This document shows positions 54,593 to 62,105 of a stretch of DNA of 64,000 nt, in pieces. The number at the start of each line of letters is the position of its first letter. Position 1 is the first letter of the stretch. The notes beneath the pieces were generated by a model. The model made no database searches and was not told where the DNA came from. It saw nothing but the letters and a program-made list of their open reading frames with translations. The position numbers and the translations under genes are program-made. Source of the stretch: an uncultured Clostridia bacterium (GTDB lineage Bacteria > Bacillota > Clostridia > UBA1381). The stretch covers positions 129,752 to 193,751 of the forward strand of contig CAKSDE010000003.1 in assembly GCA_934444735.1 (NCBI GenBank), read 5' to 3'.

Positions 54593-54617
54593 TATGATTT
54601 TTTCTTTTCTTGCTATC

Positions 54618-54691
54618 AACAAACTGAGCCGCTCGGCGTACCTACGTACGCCGTCGGGTAACCCAAAACTAAAGCTTTGGCTCAGTTTGTT
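54618..54691. repeat. Nested cruciform element with 13-bp terminal inverted repeats
   Basis: AACAAACTGAGCC (54618-54630) and GGCTCAGTTTGTT (54679-54691) are perfect inverted repeats. Inside lies a GGCGTAC/GTACGCC hairpin with loop CTAC (54635-54652). A second overlapping stem pairs AAAGCTTTGG with CCAAAGCTTT (54671-54705). The right arm also occurs at the end of the TrmH-family gene. Confidence 0.7.
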
Positions 54692-54772
54692 AATTCCAAA
54701 GCTTTTTTCCTATCCCCTCAAAAAAAACAAAGGGGCTGTAAAAAATCAATTGATTTTTTTACAGCCCCTTTT
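54679..54772. repeat. Dispersed repeat of about 94 bp, copy A
   Basis: From GGCTCAGTTTGTTAATTCC through the terminator, this stretch is about 90% identical by eye to 60547-60640. Copy A overlaps the right arm of the cruciform. Confidence 0.75.
54730..54770. terminator. Bidirectional terminator, ATCAATTGAT family, copy 2
   Basis: AAGGGGCTGT with its complement flank a T/A arm with core ATCAATTGAT. It serves convergent groEL and folA. Confidence 0.85.
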
Positions 54773-54787
54773 GATTGTCAGATATAT

Positions 54788-55315
54788 TTATGCAGTCTGT
54801 GCATTTTTCCGCGGTTTTACATACTCAACCGGGTTTTGATTCTCATACATCTCAAACGAAAAGCTCAGTCCACCCTCCTGAACCTCACCGATACAATCGG
54901 CAAGCTTCCATGAAATAAGCTTTGAAAAATCCGGCATAAAGCGATCCGCCTCGGCATACTTTTTCACTCTTGTGATAAATGCGGTTTTACAAAACGGCAA
55001 AAGCGCTCTGAATGCTTCTTCCCCGCCCACGATAAAAATCTCTTCGTCATTTTCGGTTCTTATCATGCGAAAGAGTTCTTCAATCGAATGAGCCACTGCA
55101 TTTTCCCCTGCACTGTACGCTTTATTTCGGCTCAAAACTATTATGTCTTTACCGTCCGTTTTCAAAATCCCCGACTCAAAAGTCTTTCTTCCTGCAATGA
55201 TGAGTTTTCCTCTTGTCATCTCGCAAAAAAATTCATTATAAGCCGAAATATTAAAAATGCTGTTATTTTCTTTACTCAACCCCCAATTTTCGCTCACCAT
55301 AGCAATTATATTCAT
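54788..55315 (-). CDS. folA: Dihydrofolate reductase
   Basis: The protein has 175 residues from the ATG at 55315 (AAAGG 8 nt upstream; the ATG at 55339 has no site). It reduces dihydrofolate to tetrahydrofolate with NADPH. NIIAMVSENWGLSKEN, GKLIIAGRKTFES and EIFIVGGEEAFRALL are the family blocks. The usual PxDMxxF substrate segment reads ISAYNEFFCEM, so the active-site Asp/Glu equivalent is not obvious. No thyA adjoins it; the neighbour is upp. Confidence 0.85.
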   Translation of the reverse strand: MNIIAMVSENWGLSKENNSIFNISAYNEFFCEMTRGKLIIAGRKTFESGILKTDGKDIIVLSRNKAYSAGENAVAHSIEELFRMIRTENDEEIFIVGGEEAFRALLPFCKTAFITRVKKYAEADRFMPDFSKLISWKLADCIGEVQEGGLSFSFEMYENQNPVEYVKPRKNAQTA

Positions 55316-55349
55316 AATCCATACCTTTCTGCATTTCAAGTATAAAACA

Positions 55350-55378
55350 GGGAAGTATCACAAAAAGCAATACTTCCC
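55350..55378. terminator. Hairpin between upp and folA
   Basis: GGGAAGTAT and ATACTTCCC pair around an 11-nt loop. The plus strand has a long T-run after it; the minus strand, in the direction of upp, has only TGTTTTATAC. Confidence 0.6.
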
Positions 55379-55390
55379 CTTTTTTTATTT

Positions 55391-55428
55391 TTATAGGTAA
55401 CTGTAAAAGTAATATTTTCCAATTAAAG
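55391..55428. repeat. Solo end of the murQ-leader element
   Basis: AGGTAACTGTAAAAGTAATATTTTCCAATT-type sequence matches the left end at about 24017-24051 with few differences, in the same orientation. It contains the upp stop codon. Confidence 0.6.
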
Positions 55429-56049
55429 CGTTCCGAACAATCTGTCTCCCGCATCTCCCAAGCCCGGTACGATATATCCGTTCTCGTTGAGCTTTTCGTC
55501 AACCGAACCGCAATAAATATCAACATCGGGATGAGCCTTTTGCAAAACCTCTATTCCCTGCGGCGCTGCAATTATACAAACAAATCTTATATTTTTGGCA
55601 CCGCGCTTTTTAATGAAATTAATCGCAGCAACGGCACTTCCGCCTGTTGCAAGCATCGGATCCAGCACCAAAACCTCACGGTTTTCAATATCTGTAGGCA
55701 GCTTGCAGTAGTATTCAACCGGCTCTAATGTTTCTTCATTTCTGTATAAACCGATATGTCCGATTTTTGCTGCCGGAATAAGATCCATCAGCGCGTCTAC
55801 CATTCCGAGACCGGCTCTTAAAATAGGAACCAAAGCAATAGATCTCTTTATTCTCTTACCTATCGTCTTTGTAATCGGAGTTTCAAGCTCAAATTCTTCA
55901 AGCTCCATATCCTTTGTCGCCTCATATCCCAAAAGAAGCGCTACTTCATGTGCACATTCTCTGAAATCCTTAACCGTTGTGTTCTTATCCCTCATTATAG
56001 ACAGCTTGTGCGCTATCAAAGGGTGATTCATAACATATAATTTACTCAC
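55423..56049 (-). CDS. upp: Uracil phosphoribosyltransferase
   Basis: A 208-residue protein starting at GTG 56049 (AAAGGG 8 nt upstream). It makes UMP from uracil and PRPP for pyrimidine salvage. The PRPP loop LVLDPMLATGGSAVAAI, the VPILRAGLGM block and the C-terminal VPGLGDAGDRLFGT are intact. It has its own promoter. The stop codon lies in a short dispersed repeat. Confidence 0.96.
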   Translation of the reverse strand: MSKLYVMNHPLIAHKLSIMRDKNTTVKDFRECAHEVALLLGYEATKDMELEEFELETPITKTIGKRIKRSIALVPILRAGLGMVDALMDLIPAAKIGHIGLYRNEETLEPVEYYCKLPTDIENREVLVLDPMLATGGSAVAAINFIKKRGAKNIRFVCIIAAPQGIEVLQKAHPDVDIYCGSVDEKLNENGYIVPGLGDAGDRLFGTL

Positions 56050-56088
56050 TTTTATAACCCTTTCTTTTATAAAATTTTCATCTTATCT

Positions 56089-56117
56089 ATTATACACCCT
56101 TTTTTGACATTTGTCTA
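56089..56117 (-). promoter_or_regulatory. upp promoter
   Basis: Minus-strand TAGACA, 17-nt spacer, TATAAT, about 40 nt before the start codon. Confidence 0.7.
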
Positions 56118-56140
56118 TCTTTTTTTGGTATTTTTTTAAT

Positions 56141-56947
56141 TTATTTTTTTCTTTCATAAAAATTCTCGAAATTCCGATATAAAACCGCCTCCATGGTATC
56201 ATCATCAAGCCCCAACTCTTCCAGACGTTTAAGCTCTCCGACATGATCCCACATAGGGAAATCCGTCCCGAAAAACATTCTGTCGCGCCCATAACATTCA
56301 AGCGATTTTTTCACAATATTCTTATCGAAAAATCCCATCGTGCTGCTGCTGTCGACATAAATATTCGGCAGTATCAGACACTCTATCGCAGTATCCCACT
56401 GACTCCATCCGCCGCAGTGCGCTGCTATAATATCGAGCTTTTTGAATCTTTTTGCAATATTTGCCACACGCAGCGGATGCGAAAAGCCGTACCTGTAATC
56501 GCCGCTGTGCGTCACGACAAACATTCCCTTTTTCTCCAAAAATTCATATATCGGGAGCATTCTTTCATCATCAAAATTAAATTTCTGAAAGTCCGGATGC
56601 AGCTTGATTCCTCTTATACCGCGATTATATATACGCTCAATTTCCTCTTCGTAATTTTTAAAATCCGCGTGCATTGTGCCGACAGGGATAAATTCTTTAT
56701 GAAGTTCTGCCTGGGAGAGTATAAAATCATTTATACTCTCCACCTGTGCCGCCGTTGTTGCCGTTGAAAATACAAGATACCGAGAAACGCCCGCTTTTTC
56801 TCCCGATTTCAACAGTTCCTCCGCGCTGCCGTTGTGTGCCATGTCTATGTGTGCATAAAAATCCGAAATTGCATGAGTGGCTTTTGCCGCGATTTTTTCG
56901 GGGAATATATGCGCGTGTGCGTCTATTATTTTCACCTTTACCGTCAT
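56141..56947 (-). CDS. Amidohydrolase-2 family metal-dependent hydrolase
   Basis: A 268-residue TIM-barrel protein. Metal ligands are visible as DAHAHIFPE (HxH near residue 10), the VTHSGDYRYG and IAAHCGGWSQ His residues and FFGTDFPMW (late Asp). The family includes decarboxylases and hydrolases of small acids (PF04909). It lies 14 nt after the AMP-ligase fusion and is probably cotranscribed, so it may act on the same acid. The start is uncertain: the ATG directly abuts AAAGGA, and a GTG four codons on is better spaced. Confidence 0.8.
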   Translation of the reverse strand: MTVKVKIIDAHAHIFPEKIAAKATHAISDFYAHIDMAHNGSAEELLKSGEKAGVSRYLVFSTATTAAQVESINDFILSQAELHKEFIPVGTMHADFKNYEEEIERIYNRGIRGIKLHPDFQKFNFDDERMLPIYEFLEKKGMFVVTHSGDYRYGFSHPLRVANIAKRFKKLDIIAAHCGGWSQWDTAIECLILPNIYVDSSSTMGFFDKNIVKKSLECYGRDRMFFGTDFPMWDHVGELKRLEELGLDDDTMEAVLYRNFENFYERKK

Positions 56948-56961
56948 TCCTTTCGAGGATC

Positions 56962-59253
56962 TTATTTATCGTTTTCTCTTATTTCCACACGTCTGATCTT
57001 ACCGCTGATTGTCTTAGGCAGTTCGTCCGTAAATTCCACGATTCTCGGATATTTGTACGGTGCGGTGTTTGACTTTACATAGTTCTGGATTTCTTTTTTG
57101 AGTTCCTCGCTCTTTTCCTTGCCCTTTACCAAAACGATTGTAGCCTTTACAATCTGACCTCTTACCGGATCGGGAACAGGCGTGATTGCACATTCCAAAA
57201 CATACGGCAGCTCCATGATAACGCTCTCGATTTCGAAAGGCCCGATTCTGTAACCCGATGATTTGATAACATCGTCTATTCTTCCGACATACCAGAAATA
57301 TCCGTCCTCATCTTTCCACGCCGTATCGCCGGTGTGATACATTCCGTCATGCCATGCGCTCTTTGTCTTTTCTTCATCTCTGTAATATCCCGCAAACAGT
57401 CCGCACGGAACTTCTTTATCGGTTCTTACAACGATTTCGCCTGTCTGTCCGACTTCAACACTGTTACCATCTTCATCGACAATGTCAACATCATATAACG
57501 GACTCGGTTTACCCATTGAACCCGGCTTCGGTGTCATACCGCGCAGGTTTGCGATTGTAAGAGTCGTTTCGGTCTGACCGAATCCCTCCATAAGCTTTAA
57601 GCCTGTTGCACGTTTCCACTGTTCAAACACCTCCGGATTAAGCGCCTCTCCGGCAACCGTGCAGTATTCAAGCGATGACAAATCGTACTTCGACAAATCC
57701 TCTTTTATAAAGAAACGGTACATTGTAGGCGGTGCGCAGAAGGTTGTGATGTTGTACTTTTTAAACATCGGCAGTATATCATCTGCATTAAAGCGGTCAA
57801 AGTCGTAAACAAATACCGCAGCCTCGCAGAGCCACTGTCCGTAAAGCTTGCCCCAAAGCGCTTTTCCCCAACCTGTATCGGAGATAGCAAAGTGGATTCC
57901 GTCAGGATTTACGTTATGCCAATATTTTGCCGTTATAAAATGTCCCAAAGGATATTTGAAGTTGTGCGTTGCAATCTTCGGATAGCCCGTTGTTCCCGAT
58001 GTAAAGAACATGAGCATTTTATCGTCACCGGCAGCGCTGTCCTCTGTTCTTTCATATACATCACTGTATTTTTTCAGATCCGAATTAAAGTCATGCCAGC
58101 CTTCTTTTGAATCTCCCACCAAAATCTTTGTGAGGTTCATTCCTGTTTTTTCAACTGCCAAATCTACCTGATGTGCAACATCTCCGTCTGCGGTACAGCA
58201 GATTGCGCTTACGCCTGCCGCCTCAAAACGGTAGCTTAAGTCATGCTCTACCAGCTGATTCGTTGCCGGGATTACAATTGCGCCGATCTTATGCAATGCA
58301 AGGATTGAGAACCAGAACTGATAATGTCTTTTTAAGATAAGCATTACTCTGTCGCCCTTTTTGATTCCCAGACTGCTGAAATAGTTCGCTGTCATATTTG
58401 AATATTTCTTCATTTCGCCGAAAGTAAAGCGTCTGTCCTTTTTGTCGTTTGAAACATAGAGCATTGCCATCTTATCCGGGCATTTTTCTGCCAAAGCGTC
58501 AACAACGTCAAAGGCAAAATTGAATTTATCTTCATTTACAAACGAGATTGACTTTAACATCTTGTTCTCGTCTTTTTCTGTCTTTATAAACTTCTTGTAA
58601 ACCGCAGTATGAGGCTGATCCTCTCTCTGAACGTCCTTAGTGTCATATACGGCATGGCTTTCAAATTCAACCTCTTCCCCGTCGTTCATGACAACGGCAT
58701 AGATTTCCGCGTCCTCACCGCCGATAGCGCGCAATCCGTGTTCTGTCGAACTGTTATAATAGATTGAATCGCCTGCATGGAGAACGTCCTCATTTTCACC
58801 GATACGAACCGCTACGGTACCCTTTATTACTATATCAAATTCCTGACCGTTATGTCTTGACATCATCATCGGAGTATGCTGTTCTTCCTCCGAATAAGGA
58901 ATTTTTACATAATACGGTTCTGCGATTTTATTTTTAAAGAGCGATGCAAGGTTTTTGTATGTCAAACCCTCGGCACGTGTTATCGGCAGACCGCCGCCGC
59001 GTCTTGTAATTTCGTAACTTGAAAGTCTCGGGCTTGATCCTTGCAAAAGATCTGTCGGATCTACATTAAAGCAATGTGCGCATTTGTAGATAAATGTGAA
59101 GCTGAAATCTTTGTTTCCGCTTTCATACTCCTTGTAGTCCTCAACCGAAACCTCTACGTTCTTAGCCATATCCTCAACCGATACGCCCATGATTTCACGC
59201 AAGTTTCTGATTCTCTGAGCAACCTCTTTTAACTGTTCCTGCATTTTTTCCAT
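56962..59253 (-). CDS. Fusion: XRE helix-turn-helix, cupin, and AMP-dependent acyl-CoA synthetase
   Basis: A 763-residue protein of three parts. An XRE helix-turn-helix (about 10-70, NLREIMGVSVEDMAKNVEVS) is followed by a cupin (about 105-205, HNGQEFDIVIKGTVAVRIGENEDVLHAGDSIYY). The adenylate-forming ligase (about 235-760) has the phosphate loop MFFTSGTTGYPK, the GFGQTETT core motif, the YHTGDTAWKDEDGY hinge region and the C-terminal Lys in PKTISGKIRR. The ligase activates a carboxylic acid as CoA thioester; the acid is unknown. The cupin and DNA-binding parts suggest ligand-sensitive regulation of its own or other genes. A T-box leader precedes it, and an amidohydrolase follows. RBS AAAGGTG precedes the ATG. 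Confidence 0.88.
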   Translation of the reverse strand: MEKMQEQLKEVAQRIRNLREIMGVSVEDMAKNVEVSVEDYKEYESGNKDFSFTFIYKCAHCFNVDPTDLLQGSSPRLSSYEITRRGGGLPITRAEGLTYKNLASLFKNKIAEPYYVKIPYSEEEQHTPMMMSRHNGQEFDIVIKGTVAVRIGENEDVLHAGDSIYYNSSTEHGLRAIGGEDAEIYAVVMNDGEEVEFESHAVYDTKDVQREDQPHTAVYKKFIKTEKDENKMLKSISFVNEDKFNFAFDVVDALAEKCPDKMAMLYVSNDKKDRRFTFGEMKKYSNMTANYFSSLGIKKGDRVMLILKRHYQFWFSILALHKIGAIVIPATNQLVEHDLSYRFEAAGVSAICCTADGDVAHQVDLAVEKTGMNLTKILVGDSKEGWHDFNSDLKKYSDVYERTEDSAAGDDKMLMFFTSGTTGYPKIATHNFKYPLGHFITAKYWHNVNPDGIHFAISDTGWGKALWGKLYGQWLCEAAVFVYDFDRFNADDILPMFKKYNITTFCAPPTMYRFFIKEDLSKYDLSSLEYCTVAGEALNPEVFEQWKRATGLKLMEGFGQTETTLTIANLRGMTPKPGSMGKPSPLYDVDIVDEDGNSVEVGQTGEIVVRTDKEVPCGLFAGYYRDEEKTKSAWHDGMYHTGDTAWKDEDGYFWYVGRIDDVIKSSGYRIGPFEIESVIMELPYVLECAITPVPDPVRGQIVKATIVLVKGKEKSEELKKEIQNYVKSNTAPYKYPRIVEFTDELPKTISGKIRRVEIRENDK

Positions 59254-59319
59254 TTTTTTTCACCTTTTCCTTTCTTTTGATACTGTGTTCTACATTTTTG
59301 AAACGATAAAAAACAAAAA

Positions 59320-59587
59320 ACTCGCCTCAAAAAAACTTTTGAGACGAGTAAAAACCCGCGGTACCACTCAAATTGTGCGAAAAACGCACCACTCTTCAGA
59401 CTCTAACAAGTCCTTTGCCTTAACGCAGCAAACACACGTGGACGCCTACTTTTATCATTTCGGATCCCGGCTCGGAAGTGATAAGTCATTGGAAAACTTC
59501 GTTATTGGCTTGCAGCAACCGCCAACTCTCTTAAAAAACTCTGTAATCCGACCGTCTTCGTCGCAGCCTTTAATATTTATTGGTATC
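59320..59587 (-). promoter_or_regulatory. T-box riboswitch leader
   Basis: The minus strand shows a Stem I region with GACGAAGAC, the AGAGAG bulge and the apical hairpin TTGGC/GCCAA around GGTTGCTGCAA. Further on is the T-box GAGTGGTACCGCGGG (59355-59369), followed by a terminator stem ACTCGTCTCAAAAG with its complement and TTTTTT (59320-59349). Uncharged tRNA pairing should favour antitermination. I could not assign the specifier codon with confidence. The only same-strand gene downstream is the AMP-ligase fusion, not a tRNA synthetase. Confidence 0.9.
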
Positions 59588-59616
59588 ATCTTAACACACT
59601 TTCTTTTTTTTGTCAA
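59588..59616 (-). promoter_or_regulatory. Promoter of the T-box transcript
   Basis: Minus-strand TTGACA, 17-nt spacer, TAAGAT, directly upstream of the T-box. Confidence 0.75.
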
Positions 59617-59717
59617 CACCTATTTTCATTTTTTTCTCCGATTTTTTTCTTTTTATATAAATATCTTGTTTTTTCATCAAAATCAAGTTCATTTTTTGGT
59701 TTTATTCCACTATCTTC

Positions 59718-59746
59718 TTGATTTTTTCCACAACTCATGTTATAAT
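59718..59746 (+). promoter_or_regulatory. Promoter of the TrmH-family gene
   Basis: TTGATT, 17-nt spacer, TATAAT, about 33 nt before the ATG. It is divergent from the T-box promoter. Confidence 0.75.
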
Positions 59747-59778
59747 TTTTTTATCACAATTAAAAGAAGGTCAATAAA

Positions 59779-60561
59779 ATGAACACATATATATCAAGCA
59801 GTAAAAACGAAAAATTCAAATACATAAAAAATCTCAAACAGAAAAAATTCAGAACCGAAGAATACACAGTGGAGGGCAAAAAATCGGTAGAAGAGGCTGT
59901 TTTATCGAAAAAAACTGTCACCGCAATCATAATGTCGGAAAGCTTTTCCCAAAAATACGAATCAGACTTTTCCGATATTCCCTGCTATACCATATCGGAT
60001 AATATCTTCCCCCAGCTTTCCTCAACCGATACACCCTCGGGAATACTGTGTACGATTAAAATAGAAAAAGATACCGTCTTTTCACCGAATCCCGAAAAAG
60101 TATATATCTACTGTGATAAAATATCCGATCCCGGCAACCTCGGCACAATTATCCGTACCGCGGACGCAGCAGGCTTTTCCGGGGTGTTTCTCTCGCCCGG
60201 CTGCTGCGAGCTGTATAATCCCAAGACGGTGCGCTCCAGTATGGGCTCATTTTTCCGTATGCCGGTATACGAAAATATCGGCATCAACGAACTGCAAAGC
60301 TACAGACAAGACGGATTCCGCCTTTTAAGCGGCACCCTTTCCGATTCTTCAATTTCCTACACCGATGCCGATATGACAAAACCTACCATTATCGTTATCG
60401 GCAACGAATCCAACGGGATCTCCGACGAGGTTTTGAATATATCGGACCAATTTATAAAAATACCGATATTGGGCGGTGCGGAATCGCTAAACGCGGCGAT
60501 TGCGGCAGGGATTATAATGTATGAAGTCCTGCGCCAAAGAAAAATCGGCTCAGTTTGTTAA
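59779..60561 (+). CDS. TrmH/SpoU-family RNA methyltransferase
   Basis: A 260-residue protein. The N-terminal substrate-binding region (ISSSKNEKFKYIKNLKQKKFRTEEYTVEG-like block) is followed by the SPOUT knot: SDPGNLGTIIRTADAAGFSGV (motif 1), IIVIGNESNGIS (motif 2) and IPILGGAESLNAAIAAGI (motif 3). It methylates rRNA or tRNA ribose with SAM; the target cannot be told from sequence. RBS AGAAGG precedes the ATG. The last codons and stop (GSVC) lie inside a dispersed repeat, suggesting the natural end was replaced. Confidence 0.93.
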   Translation: MNTYISSSKNEKFKYIKNLKQKKFRTEEYTVEGKKSVEEAVLSKKTVTAIIMSESFSQKYESDFSDIPCYTISDNIFPQLSSTDTPSGILCTIKIEKDTVFSPNPEKVYIYCDKISDPGNLGTIIRTADAAGFSGVFLSPGCCELYNPKTVRSSMGSFFRMPVYENIGINELQSYRQDGFRLLSGTLSDSSISYTDADMTKPTIIVIGNESNGISDEVLNISDQFIKIPILGGAESLNAAIAAGIIMYEVLRQRKIGSVC

Positions 60562-60640
60562 TTCCAAAGCTTTTTCCTGTCCCCTCTAAAAAAAGCAAAG
60601 GGGCTATAAAAAAATCAATTGATTTTTTTATAGCCCCCAT
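60547..60640. repeat. Dispersed repeat of about 94 bp, copy B
   Basis: About 90% identical by eye to 54679-54772. It supplies the stop codon of the TrmH-family gene and the terminator behind it. Confidence 0.75.
60600..60637. terminator. Bidirectional terminator, ATCAATTGAT family, copy 3
   Basis: GGGGCTATA with its complement flank a T/A arm with core ATCAATTGAT. It serves the convergent TrmH-family and SGNH genes. A compensatory G-to-A and C-to-T pair relative to copy 2 keeps the stem. Confidence 0.85.
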
Positions 60641-60648
60641 TCTCTTTT

Positions 60649-61308
60649 TTAAAATTTCTCTTTTAAAACCTTCGTCATAATCTCATACCCTGCCGGAGTC
60701 GGGTGAACACCGTCATATGTAAGTCCTGCGCGCATGGTTTTGCCGTCTTTATCACACATCTTGCTGTGGTAATCCACATATTCGATACCGTATTTTTCGC
60801 AAAGCTCTTTTATGTTTTCATTCACCGTCAAGACCGCATTATTGAACTTATCCTTATCAAATCCGATGCACAAATCCGTCGGCAAAACCGAGCAAATATA
60901 GAGCTTAACTCCGTCCGACATCTTTATGATTTCCTCAATATTTTCGGTAAGTTTTCTTACGATTTCACCTACATCTCTTCCCTCTTTTTTCCACCAGTTA
61001 TCATAATGCATTGTCATAAGATCGTTGCAGCCTATCAGGCATACCGCCTTTTGCGGCTTTAACTGCATAACGTCTGCCATATATCTTTTTTTCACTATTT
61101 CCGATATATCCCCTCCGACGCCGCGGTTTACAATATATCCCAACTTGTCAAAAAACACATTCCAATCGCAGTATTCGGTTATCGAATCTCCGATAAATAC
61201 ACAGTCCACCACCTTTTTTTCCGTCAAAATCTGTTCATTGTGAAAATCAAACACACTCCGTCTCGTATCGGCAGTGTAGCTTGTTCCGAAAATTCCGGGT
61301 TTTATCAT
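60649..61308 (-). CDS. SGNH/GDSL-type hydrolase
   Basis: The protein has 219 residues from the ATG at 61308. It carries block I FIGDSITEY (nucleophile Ser), a Gly in GVGGD, GCNDLMT (block III Asn) and DGVHPTPAGY (block V Asp and His), so the catalytic set is complete. Such enzymes remove acyl or acetyl groups from lipids or carbohydrates. No signal peptide is visible, so it is cytosolic. Upstream in-frame ATGs at 61320 and 61344 sit on or before the AAAGGA site. Confidence 0.88.
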   Translation of the reverse strand: MIKPGIFGTSYTADTRRSVFDFHNEQILTEKKVVDCVFIGDSITEYCDWNVFFDKLGYIVNRGVGGDISEIVKKRYMADVMQLKPQKAVCLIGCNDLMTMHYDNWWKKEGRDVGEIVRKLTENIEEIIKMSDGVKLYICSVLPTDLCIGFDKDKFNNAVLTVNENIKELCEKYGIEYVDYHSKMCDKDGKTMRAGLTYDGVHPTPAGYEIMTKVLKEKF

Positions 61309-61348
61309 TTTTATAACCATTCCTTTCTGTGTTATAAGGCACAAAACC

Positions 61349-61397
61349 TAAGTCTGAAAGTGCAGAGTGGTGCTGCATAACATTTTATCCAGACTTA
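61349..61397. other. Two-level hairpin upstream of the SGNH gene
   Basis: TAAGTCTG and CAGACTTA (8 bp) enclose a second stem TGCAG/CTGCA (61361-61377). It lies about 40 nt upstream of the SGNH gene start. Neither strand matches a riboswitch I know. Confidence 0.4.
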
Positions 61398-61406
61398 TAA
61401 AACCCA

Positions 61407-61432
61407 CGGGTAAAGTATAAAAACCTTACCCG
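61407..61432 (-). terminator. Probable spoVAC terminator
   Basis: CGGGTAA and TTACCCG pair, followed on the minus strand by TGGGTTTTAT. It lies about 55 nt beyond the spoVAC stop. Confidence 0.55.
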
Positions 61433-61486
61433 AGCAAGTTTTTCTTAAATTTTACCACGTTTTTGCGATATTGTCAACCAACATTA

Positions 61487-61921
61487 TCATTTAAAAAAGT
61501 AAAACCACAATCCGGCAATAACCGACACTGCCGTACCGTACACAATAACAGGTCCCGCAATAGTAAAAATCTTTGCCGCAACGCCGAGAACAAAGCCCTC
61601 GGTTCTTGCCTCTATCGCAGGAGATGCAACCGAGTTTGCAAAGCCGGTTATAGGCACAATCGTTCCTGCTCCGGCATAATGCGCAAGCTTTGAGTAGAGT
61701 CCCAAGCCGGTAAATAAAATCCCCAAAAATATCAGCGTTACCGATGTCGAGCTCCCTGCTGTTTCCACATCAAGTCCGCAGGATTTGTATATTCCCGAGA
61801 TGATCTCACCCACCGTACATATTGCACCGCCGATAAAAAATGCATTGACGCAATTTTTCAGAATTGGAGAAGGCAGCTGTTTTTTGTCCGCCAATTTTTG
61901 ATATTCTTTGTTTTTATCCAT
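61487..61921 (-). CDS. spoVAC: Stage V sporulation protein AC
   Basis: The protein has 144 residues from the ATG at 61921 (GAGGGG 7 nt upstream; the earlier TTG at 61942 precedes that site). It is an inner-spore-membrane channel subunit for dipicolinic acid transport. Three to four membrane segments are visible (NAFFIGGAICTVGEIIS, TLIFLGILFTGLGLYSKLA, PVIVYGTAVSVIAGLWFY), with the conserved AGAGTIVPITGFANSVASPAIE loop. Neither spoVAD nor spoVAE adjoins it, although they normally follow. Confidence 0.9.
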   Translation of the reverse strand: MDKNKEYQKLADKKQLPSPILKNCVNAFFIGGAICTVGEIISGIYKSCGLDVETAGSSTSVTLIFLGILFTGLGLYSKLAHYAGAGTIVPITGFANSVASPAIEARTEGFVLGVAAKIFTIAGPVIVYGTAVSVIAGLWFYFFK

Positions 61922-62021
61922 CTTCTTACCCCTCTTTTTCAATAAATTTTATAGTTATTATTTACAGCAAAACATTTTTTATGAACAAAGAGTAAAATTT
62001 TATTAAAAATAAAACTATGTC

Positions 62022-62050
62022 TTGAAAAAATTTGGGATTTGATATATAAT
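62022..62050 (+). promoter_or_regulatory. Promoter of the yqhQ-prmC operon
   Basis: TTGAAA, 17-nt spacer, TATAAT, about 56 nt before the ATG. Confidence 0.75.
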
Positions 62051-62105
62051 TAAACAGTACGCAAATAAATATCAATTATATAAATTTCAGAAGGGAACCA
62101 AAATT

